From contig NZ_LZMC01000058.1 in assembly GCF_001668615.1 (NCBI RefSeq), positions 54,051 to 118,050 of the forward strand: 64,000 nucleotides of DNA. Direction: 5' to 3'. The DNA is from Mycobacterium sp. 1274761.0 (GTDB lineage Bacteria; Actinomycetota; Actinomycetes; Mycobacteriales; Mycobacteriaceae). Positions within the stretch are counted from its first letter, which is position 1, and every line of letters starts with the position of its first letter. The position numbers were made by a program, and so were the translations under genes. The notes below the pieces were generated by a model, which was not told the origin of the DNA, did not search any database, and was given only the letters and a program-made list of their open reading frames with translations. Shown here one piece after another: positions 47,856 to 56,007 of the stretch.

Positions 47856-48829
47856 CGAATAGCACCGTACTTGCACTGAATTTCGCCGAAAGCTGGCAAG
47901 GCTTTTGGCGCGGCAACCTCGGCGTCTGGATCCTCGATCGAGGCGTACGGATCGCGCTGCTGTTGATCGGCGGTCTGCTGGCCGCGCGCTTCATCAACTG
48001 GGGCGCACGCCGCATCGTCACCCGCATCGACGCCGAGTATCGCGCGAGCGACCAGCTGGTGCGGTCTGAAAGCGCCAAGCACCGCCAAGCCGTGGCCTCG
48101 GTCATCTCCTGGGTCTCGGTGGCGCTGCTATTCGTCCTGGTGGCAGTCGAAGTCACCGATGTGCTGGCCATACCGATCGGGTCGTTGGTGGCACCCGCGG
48201 CAGTGCTCGGCGCCGCGCTCGGCTTCGGCGCGCAGCGACTGGTGCAGGACCTTCTGTCGGGGTTCTTCATCATCACCGAAAAGCAGTACGGCTTCGGCGA
48301 TTTGGTGTCCCTGACAGTGGCGGGCATCGCGCTGCCGGCCGAGGGCACCGTTGAGGACGTGACGTTGCGGGTCACCAAGCTGCGCTCAACCGAGGGTGAG
48401 ATGTTCACCATCCCGAACGGCCAGATCGTCAAGACGAACAATCTGTCCAAGGACTGGGCGCGCGCCGTCGTCGACATCCCGGTGCCCACCTCGGCCGACC
48501 TCAACCTGGTCAACGATGTGCTGCACGGCGTGGCGGAGAAGGCGATAGAGGATCCGACGCTGAAAGATCTCCTGCTCGACGCGCCTCAACTTATGGGTGT
48601 CGAGAGCATCGAGCTGGACACGGTGAATCTACGGATGGTGGCCCGCACACTGCCGGGCAAGCAGTATGAGGTGGGTCGCCGCATCCGCGTGCTCGTTATC
48701 CGCGCCCTGAGACGGGCGGGCATCGTGGCGTCCGATGGAAGCGCGCCGATGGTCGCCGCGCTGCCGCACCCGGCGGAGGCGCCCGCCGAGGCCGACGAAA
48801 CTCAGCAAGCACCGGGACACAAGCAGTGA
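47852..48829 (+). CDS. MscS-family mechanosensitive channel
   Basis: 325 residues from ATG 47852, overlapping the prfB stop as ATGA. Membrane helices are at [40 protein letters not shown] and the pore-lining Gly/Ala-rich helix [21 protein letters not shown] beta domain follows ([20 protein letters not shown]), with [20 protein letters not shown]. It opens on membrane tension to release solutes. The position after prfB and before ftsE matches Rv3104c. Confidence 0.88.
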   Translation: MTNSTVLALNFAESWQGFWRGNLGVWILDRGVRIALLLIGGLLAARFINWGARRIVTRIDAEYRASDQLVRSESAKHRQAVASVISWVSVALLFVLVAVEVTDVLAIPIGSLVAPAAVLGAALGFGAQRLVQDLLSGFFIITEKQYGFGDLVSLTVAGIALPAEGTVEDVTLRVTKLRSTEGEMFTIPNGQIVKTNNLSKDWARAVVDIPVPTSADLNLVNDVLHGVAEKAIEDPTLKDLLLDAPQLMGVESIELDTVNLRMVARTLPGKQYEVGRRIRVLVIRALRRAGIVASDGSAPMVAALPHPAEAPAEADETQQAPGHKQ

Positions 48830-49272
48830 GGTCGTGGTTCAAGGCAAGGCTGGGTCAGTTCCGCGTCTCCACCCTCGTGCTGGTAGGCGTGTTCATCGCC
48901 CTGTTCTGGGTGCAGCAGACCTTCCAGGCGGAACCACCCCCGCCGCCGCCCGCGCCCGCCGTCGTGCCGCCAGGGTTCGTGCCCGACCCCAACTACACGT
49001 GGGTGCCGCGCACGAACGTCCGGCGACCGAAAGAGCCGGAGTACACCACGACCACGACCACGCCGCCGACGACCACAACCACGACGACGCCTCCGTCGGA
49101 GACGACTCCCCCGATGACCAGCCCGACGTCGCCGGCTCCCACAACGACCGTGGTCGATCCGGACGGCCCGTTGGGGCCGCTCGGCCCGCAGACGTTGACG
49201 CAGACGCCGACCCCGACGACGGCCACGCCCGTGCCCGGGATCGCGCCTGCCACGCCGCAGGCGCCGAGATAG
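48826..49272 (+). CDS. Thr/Pro-rich single-pass membrane protein
   Basis: 148 residues from GTG 48826, overlapping the channel gene stop as GTGA. One N-terminal membrane helix (STLVLVGVFIALFWVQQTF) is followed by PPPPPPAPAVVPPGFVPDPN and a long run of Thr and Pro, a likely exported, perhaps O-mannosylated stalk. It corresponds in position to Rv3103c. Function unknown; its place just before ftsEX suggests a cell-envelope or division role. Confidence 0.75.
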   Translation: MRSWFKARLGQFRVSTLVLVGVFIALFWVQQTFQAEPPPPPPAPAVVPPGFVPDPNYTWVPRTNVRRPKEPEYTTTTTTPPTTTTTTTPPSETTPPMTSPTSPAPTTTVVDPDGPLGPLGPQTLTQTPTPTTATPVPGIAPATPQAPR

Positions 49273-49308
49273 GCCAGTGGCCTCTCGCCGCTACACTGGC
49301 GTGCCGTG

Positions 49309-49998
49309 ATGATCACCCTCGACCACGTCAGCAAGCAGTACAAGTCCTCGGCGCGTCCGGCGCTGGACAACGTCTCGGTGAAGATCGACAAGGGTGAGTT
49401 CGTCTTCCTGATCGGCCCGTCGGGGTCGGGCAAGTCGACGTTCATGCGGCTGCTGCTGGCCGAGGAGCATCCCAGCTCCGGCGACATCCGCGTGTCCAAA
49501 TTTCACGTCAACAAGTTGCCGGGCCGGCACGTCCCCAGCCTGCGGCAGGTCATCGGATGTGTGTTCCAGGACTTCCGGCTGCTGCAGCAGAAGACGGTCT
49601 TCGAGAACGTCGCCTTCGCTCTGGAGGTGATCGGTAAGCGGCGTGACGTGATCAACCGGGTGGTGCCTGACGTCCTCGAGATGGTCGGCTTGTCGGGGAA
49701 GGCCAACCGGTTGCCCGCCGAGTTGTCCGGCGGCGAGCAGCAGCGAGTGGCGATCGCCCGCGCGTTCGTCAACCGCCCGCTTGTGCTGCTGGCCGATGAG
49801 CCGACGGGCAACCTCGACCCCGATACCAGTAAAGACATCATGGATCTGCTCGAGCGCATCAACCGCACCGGCACCACGGTGGTGATGGCCACCCATGACC
49901 ACCACATCGTGGACTCGATGCGGCAGCGTGTCGTCGAGCTCAGCCTTGGCCGCCTCGTTCGCGACGAGCAGCGCGGCATCTACGGAATGGATCGCTAG
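49309..49998 (+). CDS. ftsE: Cell-division ATP-binding protein FtsE
   Basis: 229 residues from ATG 49309; GTG 49306 would add one residue. ABC ATPase with Walker A at 36-44 (GPSGSGKST), Q loop CVFQDFRLL, signature [14 protein letters not shown], Walker [14 protein letters not shown] and switch histidine ATHDHH. With FtsX it forms the division complex that activates peptidoglycan hydrolases (RipC in mycobacteria). Overlaps the ftsX start by one base. Confidence 0.97.
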   Translation: MITLDHVSKQYKSSARPALDNVSVKIDKGEFVFLIGPSGSGKSTFMRLLLAEEHPSSGDIRVSKFHVNKLPGRHVPSLRQVIGCVFQDFRLLQQKTVFENVAFALEVIGKRRDVINRVVPDVLEMVGLSGKANRLPAELSGGEQQRVAIARAFVNRPLVLLADEPTGNLDPDTSKDIMDLLERINRTGTTVVMATHDHHIVDSMRQRVVELSLGRLVRDEQRGIYGMDR

Positions 49999-50891
49999 TG
50001 CGCTTCGGCTTCCTGCTCAACGAGGTCTGGACCGGCCTCCGTCGCAACGTCACGATGACGGTCGCGATGATCCTGACCACCGCCATCTCCATCGGCCTGT
50101 TGGGTGGCGGCCTGCTGGTGGTGCGCCTCGCCGACAACTCGAAGGCCATCTATCTCGATCGGGTGGAGAGCCAGGTCTTCTTGACCAATGACGTGTCGGC
50201 CAATGACCCTACGTGTGATGCGGATCCGTGTAAGGCGTTGCGGCAGAAGATCGAAGATCGTCAGGACGTGCGCTCCGTCCGCTTCCTGAACCGCGACGAG
50301 GCCTACGACGATGCGATCAAGAAATTCCCGCAGTACAAGGACGTCGCGGGCAAGGACGCGTTTCCTGCCTCGTTCGTCGTCAAGTTGGACAATCCCGAGC
50401 AGCACAAGGACTTCGACGACGCGATGGCCGGCCAGCCGGGTGTGCTGAACGTGCTGAACCAGAAGGAGCTGATCGACCGGTTGTTCGCGGTGCTCGACGG
50501 CTTGTCGAACGCGGCGTTCGCCGTCGCATTGGTACAGGCGATCGGTGCGATCCTGTTGATAGCCAACATGGTTCAGGTGGCGGCCTATACCCGTCGCACC
50601 GAGGTGGGAATCATGCGGCTGGTCGGTGCCACCCGCTGGTACACACAGCTGCCGTTCTTGTTGGAAGCGTGTTTGGCCGCACTCATCGGTGTGGTCATCT
50701 CGATTATCGGCTTGATCATCGTGCGAGCCTGGTTCCTGGAGAATGCGCTCAACCAGTTCTATGAGGCGAATCTCATTGCGCGAGTGGACTACGCCGACAT
50801 CCTCTACATTTCGCCGGCGTTGATATTCGTCGGTGTCGTGATGGCGGGCGTCACCGCTTACGTCACCCTGCGGTTGTACGTCCGTCGATAG
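49998..50891 (+). CDS. ftsX: Cell-division permease-like protein FtsX
   Basis: 297 residues, four membrane helices: one near the N-terminus ([19 protein letters not shown]), then a large extracellular domain with [18 protein letters not shown] that carries a probable disulfide, and three C-terminal helices. The extracellular domain recruits cell-wall hydrolases. The GTG start overlaps the ftsE stop by one base. Confidence 0.96.
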   Translation: MRFGFLLNEVWTGLRRNVTMTVAMILTTAISIGLLGGGLLVVRLADNSKAIYLDRVESQVFLTNDVSANDPTCDADPCKALRQKIEDRQDVRSVRFLNRDEAYDDAIKKFPQYKDVAGKDAFPASFVVKLDNPEQHKDFDDAMAGQPGVLNVLNQKELIDRLFAVLDGLSNAAFAVALVQAIGAILLIANMVQVAAYTRRTEVGIMRLVGATRWYTQLPFLLEACLAALIGVVISIIGLIIVRAWFLENALNQFYEANLIARVDYADILYISPALIFVGVVMAGVTAYVTLRLYVRR

Positions 50892-50893
50892 CC

Positions 50894-51388
50894 GTGGCCA
50901 AGAAAGCCGACCCGACGAGGTCAAGCAACAATCGAGTGGTCGCGACCAATCGCAAGGCGCGGCACAACTACTCGATTCTCGAGATTTTCGAGGCGGGGGT
51001 TGCCTTGATGGGCACCGAGGTGAAGAGCCTGCGCGACGGCCAGGCGTCGCTCGCCGATGCGTTCGCCACTGTCGACGACGGCGAGATCTGGCTGCGCAAC
51101 CTGCACATCCCCGAGTATCACCACGGCAGCTGGACCAACCATGCGCCGCGCCGCAATCGCAAATTGTTGTTGCACCGCAGGCAGATTGACGCGCTGGTGG
51201 GCAAGATCCGCGACGGCAACCTCACGTTGGTCCCGCTGTCGCTGTACTTCTCCGACGGCAAAGTCAAGGTGGAACTCGCGTTGGCCCGCGGTAAGCAGGC
51301 CCGCGACAAGCGCCAGGACATTGCCAAGCGTGACGCGCAGCGCGAGGTGGCACGCGAGATGGGCCGACGCGCCAAGGGTATGTCCTGA
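50894..51388 (+). CDS. smpB: SsrA-binding protein SmpB
   Basis: 164 residues. The OB-fold core has RKARHNYSILEIFEAGVALM and GTEVKSLRDGQASLADAFAT, the HHGSWTNHAPRRNRKLLLHR region contacts tmRNA, and the basic C-terminal tail (QARDKRQDIAKRDAQREVAR) reaches the decoding centre. It delivers tmRNA to stalled ribosomes. The ssrA gene follows about 4 kb downstream on the same strand. Two bases separate it from ftsX. Confidence 0.97.
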   Translation: MAKKADPTRSSNNRVVATNRKARHNYSILEIFEAGVALMGTEVKSLRDGQASLADAFATVDDGEIWLRNLHIPEYHHGSWTNHAPRRNRKLLLHRRQIDALVGKIRDGNLTLVPLSLYFSDGKVKVELALARGKQARDKRQDIAKRDAQREVAREMGRRAKGMS

Positions 51389-52230
51389 TAGGAATCGTTT
51401 TCGCGCTGGCTTCCGCGCTGGGTTACGGCATCAGCGATTTCATCGGGGGAATCGCATCGCGGCGGGTAGCCGCGCTGCGCGTAGTCCTGGTGTCGTATCC
51501 CGTCGCTTTGGTGCTGTTGGTGATTCTGGCTGTGATCGTCGGCGGTGACGTATCTCGCGGCGCGGTCCTGTGGGGTGGCTTGTGCGGCATCTCGCAGGCC
51601 TTTGGGGTGTGGTGGTTCTACGCCGCTCTCGCCGCCGGACCGATTTCGGTGGTGTCGCCGCTGACCGCCATCGTGGTGGCGGCGATCCCCGTCGGTGTCG
51701 GCCTGGCGTTGGCGGAGCGGCCGGGTGCGATCGCCGCTGTCGGCATCGTGCTTGCGCTCGTCGCGGTGGTGTTGGTCAGCCGCGAGGCGACCGACGAGGA
51801 CACCACGCCGCACAGGTTCACCACGACGGTCGCCTGGCTGACCCTGGGCGCCGGAGTGGCATTCGGGCTGCAATTCGCGTTGATCGCGCAAGCGCCGCAG
51901 GACGCGGAGTTGTGGCCCCTGGTGTTCGCGCGGCTGGCGGCCTGCGCGGTGGTGCTGATCGTCGCGGTCTTCACCGCCAACCTGGTTCCACCGTCCGGTG
52001 CGCCGCTGCGGCTGTCGATTCTCGCTGGGATGTTCGATGTGGGCGCCAACGTCGCGACCTTGGTGGCCGTTCATACAGCGCTACTGTCCCTGGCCGGCGT
52101 GCTCATGTCGCTCTATCCCGCGGCGACCGTAGTGCTCGCCATCGTGGTGCTTCGGGAGCGGGTGACCCGGTGGCAGGCGGCCGGCATGGTGTTGGCGCTG
52201 GGGTCGGTGGCGATGATCGCTGCTGGATAA
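51385..52230 (+). CDS. EamA/DMT-family transporter, apparently with a CTG start
   Basis: About 281 residues, ten membrane helices in two repeats of five. The natural N-terminal helix, LIGIVFALASALGYGISDFI, begins right at CTG 51385, which overlaps the smpB stop as CTGA with AAGGG seven bases upstream. No ATG, GTG or TTG occurs in frame before GTG 51490, which would delete that first helix. A non-canonical CTG start is therefore the best reading. DMT proteins export metabolites or amino acids; the substrate is unknown. Confidence 0.75.
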   Translation: MIGIVFALASALGYGISDFIGGIASRRVAALRVVLVSYPVALVLLVILAVIVGGDVSRGAVLWGGLCGISQAFGVWWFYAALAAGPISVVSPLTAIVVAAIPVGVGLALAERPGAIAAVGIVLALVAVVLVSREATDEDTTPHRFTTTVAWLTLGAGVAFGLQFALIAQAPQDAELWPLVFARLAACAVVLIVAVFTANLVPPSGAPLRLSILAGMFDVGANVATLVAVHTALLSLAGVLMSLYPAATVVLAIVVLRERVTRWQAAGMVLALGSVAMIAAG

Positions 52231-52306
52231 CCCGGTTTGGAGTTTGCTCCTAGGGCATCATGGCGTGTGAGTAACCGCCATCGAGCCGCGAGGGGGAAAT
52301 AATCGG

Positions 52307-54613
52307 GTGTCGGTGACGGGCAGCCAGTTGCGCTCCGGTTTGTTTGCCGGCGTGCTCGTGGTCTTCTGCATCAACGCGTCGGCGCCTTGGGGGCACACCA
52401 TAGCCACGCGCATCGATGCGGCATTACAGCTGACGGTGTGCGTCGGGTCCATTCTTTGCGGCCTGGTCGTCGCCGCGCGCGCGAGCGGTAGCGGACGTCT
52501 GTGGCGATTGCTCGTCGTCGGCGGCTTGACCGCATGGCTTATCGCGTTCGCCTCATACTGGACGGCGCGCGGCGTGACGGGCACCGGCGCAGCCCCGGCC
52601 GTTAGCGTCGCCGCGTTCTTTCTGCCTCCGATCTTCGGAGCGGCGGCAAGCGTCGTGCTGCTGGGGGCGGGGGTCGGCTCGATCGCGCGAAGGGACGCTC
52701 GACTCCGGTACTCCCGCGGCGTCACCGTCCTCGACGGGTTGGTGGCGACGATCGCGTTTTCGATTATGGTCTTCCTAGGCGGCTTCAACGTCGTGGAAGG
52801 TGGATCTCTGCCAAGGGCGTCGAGCTCGACCGTTGTCGTCGCGTACACGATCATCGAGCTGGTCGTGGTGGTGGCCTCGGCGCTGGTGGCGATGGTGTAT
52901 CCGCCGGAGAGCCCGTACCGGGCTACGTTCCTCCTACTCGCCGGCGGCGTGATCATGCTGGCCTCGTCTGATCGAATCCTGGCCTATCTGCAAACCGTCG
53001 GGGTGGAGCACGGCCGGCTGTGGGGCGGGATCGGATTCGTCATGGGACCGCTGATGCTCGGGCTCGCCATGGCCGAGCATCCGCACCAACCCCCCAAACG
53101 CGCCCGCGAGCTGATCGATTGGGCACAGTTGGTGCTGCCATACGTTGGTTTTCTGGGTATCACCGTGTTGCTCGCCTTCCACGTGCTGATCGGTCAGCCG
53201 TTGACGGCGGTGCCTGTCACGATGACCTTGCTGATGGTCGTGCTCGTTGCCAGCCGGCAGGTGGTTGCCGTGCGTTCACACCGGCAGCTGATGAACCGCC
53301 TGATGGAAGCTCAGAGTCGGCTTGCCCATCAGGTGCACCACGACGCCCTGACCGGATTGCCCAACCGGGTTCTGTTCGCCGAGCGGCTCGACGAGGCCAT
53401 CCGCAGGGGCCCGTTCGTGTTGATCTTCGTCGACCTCGACGACTTCAAAGAGGTCAACGACCGGTTCGGCCATGCTGGCGGCGACAATCTGCTGCGCGCG
53501 GTCGGCGAGCGGCTCGCCCGTTGTATCGGCGAGGCGGACACGCTGGCGCGCATCGGCGGCGACGAGTTCGCGATCCTCATCGATGGGGAACAGGAACCGC
53601 CCGAGGTCGTCGCCGACCGGATCCGGGTGGCGCTTCGCGACCCGTTCGCGGTGCACGGCTCGTCGATTCGCGTCCGCGCCAGTATGGGCCTGGTCCGTCC
53701 GAACGGAGAACCCGCGCCCTCGTCCGACGACCTGTTGAGACAGGCCGACGTCTCGATGTATGCGGGCAAGCGGGTGGGCAAGGACACGGCCGTGGTCTAC
53801 CGCCCGTCGCTCGGTGTGTCGACGGACTTTCCGACCGCGCTGCGGCAAGCGAAGGGCGGCGTACCCGAGGGCTTCAGCCTGGCCTACCAGCCGGTGGTGC
53901 GGTTGCCTGATGCCACCCCCGTCGCGGTCGAGGCGCTGGCGCGGTGGACCGCCCCCAACGGGGCAGATATCCAACCCGACGCGTTCGTCGCCGCGGCCGA
54001 GGCCGCCGGTCTGGGCGCCGCGCTTGACTCGATGGTGCTGAACATGGCCTGCAGCGAGCTCTCCTCGGTCGGCGCCGACCTGACCGTGCACGTGAATATC
54101 GGCGCGGCCCGGCTGGGCAGTCTCGAGTTCGAGCGTCGGGTGCTTCAGACGTTGAACGGGTGCGGGCTCACTCCCGACCAACTGGTCCTCGAGATCACCG
54201 AGACGGTGCCGATCGTCGACCTACCCGACGCGGCCGCGCAGATCAGACGGTTCAACGCAATGGGCGTCAGGGTCGCCCTCGATGATTTCGGCGCCGGCTA
54301 CAGCTCGCTGACCTATCTGCATGCGTTGCCGGTCCAGATCATCAAGCTCGACCGCGGACTGGCCGTAGGGCCCGAGCCGAACCGGATCATGACCTTGTAC
54401 CGCTCCGTGATCCGGCTGTGCACCGAGCTTGGTATGGGCGTGATCGCTGAGGGAATCGAGTCGACGGCCCAGGCCGAAACCGTCTTCGCCGCGGGGTGCC
54501 GACTGGCTCAGGGCCACCTGTTCGGCCGGGCCGCGCCGATCACCGACTTCGTTCGCCCTGGCGGGACTCTTCCGCGAGCGGGCGTGGCTGCTCATGAACA
54601 CGCCGACGATTAG
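52307..54613 (+). CDS. Membrane-bound GGDEF-EAL protein (c-di-GMP cyclase/phosphodiesterase)
   Basis: 768 residues. The N-terminal 300 residues contain about eight to nine membrane helices. The GGDEF domain has an intact active site ARIGGDEFAIL (417-421). The inhibitory RxxD site just upstream reads GEAD, so product inhibition is probably lost. The EAL domain has EAL at 542-544 and the metal and catalytic residues in HVNIG, LEITET, VALDDFGAGYSSL and IAEGIE, so it appears active. It both makes and degrades c-di-GMP. GTG start with GAGGGGGAA upstream. Confidence 0.93.
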   Translation: MSVTGSQLRSGLFAGVLVVFCINASAPWGHTIATRIDAALQLTVCVGSILCGLVVAARASGSGRLWRLLVVGGLTAWLIAFASYWTARGVTGTGAAPAVSVAAFFLPPIFGAAASVVLLGAGVGSIARRDARLRYSRGVTVLDGLVATIAFSIMVFLGGFNVVEGGSLPRASSSTVVVAYTIIELVVVVASALVAMVYPPESPYRATFLLLAGGVIMLASSDRILAYLQTVGVEHGRLWGGIGFVMGPLMLGLAMAEHPHQPPKRARELIDWAQLVLPYVGFLGITVLLAFHVLIGQPLTAVPVTMTLLMVVLVASRQVVAVRSHRQLMNRLMEAQSRLAHQVHHDALTGLPNRVLFAERLDEAIRRGPFVLIFVDLDDFKEVNDRFGHAGGDNLLRAVGERLARCIGEADTLARIGGDEFAILIDGEQEPPEVVADRIRVALRDPFAVHGSSIRVRASMGLVRPNGEPAPSSDDLLRQADVSMYAGKRVGKDTAVVYRPSLGVSTDFPTALRQAKGGVPEGFSLAYQPVVRLPDATPVAVEALARWTAPNGADIQPDAFVAAAEAAGLGAALDSMVLNMACSELSSVGADLTVHVNIGAARLGSLEFERRVLQTLNGCGLTPDQLVLEITETVPIVDLPDAAAQIRRFNAMGVRVALDDFGAGYSSLTYLHALPVQIIKLDRGLAVGPEPNRIMTLYRSVIRLCTELGMGVIAEGIESTAQAETVFAAGCRLAQGHLFGRAAPITDFVRPGGTLPRAGVAAHEHADD

Positions 54614-54659
54614 CAGCAGTTCGGGCTCGCTCGCGGGACTGTAAGCGTAGCGTCGGGCC

Positions 54660-55505
54660 GTGAACAGGCCCGCCCGTCCCGTCACCCTGTTGGACAAGTC
54701 CCAGGTCCTGAGTGGACTCTTCGCGACATGGGACGCGATCGACCGCGTGGTTGCAGACCTTCCAGACGGCGAGTGGGAGAGGACGACGTCGCTGCCGGGC
54801 TGGACCGTGCACGACGTCGTCGCACATGTGATCGGCACCGAATCGATGCTGCAGGGCGTGGGCACGCCGGAGGCAGACATCGACTGCTCGACGCTGCCGC
54901 ATGTGCGCAACGACATCGGCGTCCTAAACGAGCGGTGGGTGCGCAATATGCGGGACCTGTCGCACGCGGAGTTGCTGGAGCGTTTCCGGACCACGACGCA
55001 GCAGCGCCGCGAGGCATTGTCGGCGATGGGGGAGGCGCAATGGAACGAGGTGACCGCGACTCCCGCGGGGCCGGATACCTACGGGCGATTCATGCGGGTG
55101 AGGACCTTCGACTGCTGGATGCATGAGCATGACGTTCGCGAAGCAGTCGACAGGCCCGCCGCGGACAGCGACTTCGCGGGGGCCGATGCCAAGCTGGCGC
55201 TCGACGAGATGGCCGCGAGCATGGGCTTTGTCGTCGGCAAGTTGGGCGGTGCGCCCGACGGGTCGCGGGTGCGAATCGCCCTGACCGGTCCGCTGGCGCG
55301 CACGATCAACGTGGCCGTCGACGGACGCGCGAAGGTGGTCGACGACTTCGGCGATGCGCAGCCCACGACGACGATCACGGTGGACGGGCTGTTGTTCACC
55401 CGTCTGGCCGGAGGCCGGGTGCCCGTCGACCACAGCGCGATCGCCTACGACGGCGACGAGGCGGTGGGCAAGCGGATCGTCGAGCGCCTGAACTATGTGA
55501 TCTAG
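54660..55505 (+). CDS. Maleylpyruvate-isomerase/mycothiol-dependent (DinB-like) family protein
   Basis: 281 residues. The N-terminal four-helix DinB-like metal-binding domain has LPGWTVHDVVAHVIGTESML (H51, H56) and RVRTFDCWMHEHDVREAVDR (H155, H157), typical of mycothiol-dependent enzymes of actinobacteria. The C-terminal domain is an SCP2-like alpha/beta fold. Members catalyse mycothiol-dependent isomerisation or transfer; the substrate is not predictable. It precedes ssrA by 79 bp. Confidence 0.82.
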   Translation: MNRPARPVTLLDKSQVLSGLFATWDAIDRVVADLPDGEWERTTSLPGWTVHDVVAHVIGTESMLQGVGTPEADIDCSTLPHVRNDIGVLNERWVRNMRDLSHAELLERFRTTTQQRREALSAMGEAQWNEVTATPAGPDTYGRFMRVRTFDCWMHEHDVREAVDRPAADSDFAGADAKLALDEMAASMGFVVGKLGGAPDGSRVRIALTGPLARTINVAVDGRAKVVDDFGDAQPTTTITVDGLLFTRLAGGRVPVDHSAIAYDGDEAVGKRIVERLNYVI

Positions 55506-55558
55506 CCGGGATTATTCAATGCCTGGCCATTGTTCAAGCGGACGGTAAACTGGACTGT

Positions 55559-55577
55559 CCTGCCGAAGGTCGGCAGG
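55559..55577 (+). promoter_or_regulatory. Hairpin in the ssrA 5' leader
   Basis: CCTGCCG-AAGGT-CGGCAGG forms a perfect 7-bp stem eight bases before the mature tmRNA 5' end. TAAACT (55546-55551) upstream is a possible -10. The hairpin could be part of the pre-tmRNA leader removed by RNase P, or a short terminator for the upstream gene. Confidence 0.5.
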
Positions 55578-55584
55578 TGTGCGA

Positions 55585-55952
55585 GGGGCTGAACGGTTTC
55601 GACTTCGCGCATCGAATCAAGGGAAGCGTGCCGGTGCAGGCAAGAGACCACCGTAAGCGTCGTTGCAACCAATTAAGCGCCGAGAACACTCAGCGCGACT
55701 TCGCTCTCGCTGCCTAAGCGACAGCAAGTCTGTCAGCCCGGGAACGCCCTCGACCCGGTGTCTGGCATCAGCTAGAGGGATAAACCGCTAGGTCCGGTCG
55801 CGGGACCTAACGGGACACCAAACAGCGGCTGGGATCGTCATCCTGACTTGTTCGCGTGATCAGGAGATCCGAGTAGAGACAAAGCGGACTGCGCACGGAG
55901 AAGCCTTGAGGGAATGCCGTAGGACCCGGGTTCGATTCCCGGCAGCTCCACA
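55585..55952 (+). ncRNA. ssrA: Transfer-messenger RNA
   Basis: The 5' end GGGGCTGAACGGTTTCGACT and the 3' tRNA-like end GGTTCGATTCCCGGCAGCTC pair to form the acceptor stem (GGGGCTG with CAGCTCC). The T-arm has the canonical GGTTCGATTCC. The tag reading frame is 55679-55717 and encodes AENTQRDFALAA followed by TAA, close to the mycobacterial ADSHQRDYALAA. The encoded 3' terminus reads ACA rather than ACCA, so CCA must be completed after transcription. It rescues stalled ribosomes together with SmpB and marks the product for proteolysis. Confidence 0.96.
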
Positions 55953-55959
55953 AGAGAAG
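55931..55959 (+). repeat. Left direct repeat (attachment-like) at the ssrA 3' end
   Basis: This 29-base block (TTCGATTCCCGGCAGCTCCA and nine following bases) covers the T-loop and acceptor end of tmRNA. It recurs at 60862-60890 with 27 of 29 bases identical in the same orientation. The 3' end of ssrA is a well-known integration target for tyrosine-recombinase elements. Confidence 0.75.
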
Positions 55960-56007
55960 AGGCAGGTCAGGGGCTATTTGAGCACTGACCCGCTTTGAGT
56001 AGCGGAT

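Noticed and set aside
49036..49140. Thr/Pro-coding repeat as a mobile or regulatory element
   Set aside because: It is codon-level repetition within the Thr/Pro-rich protein and explained by that coding sequence.
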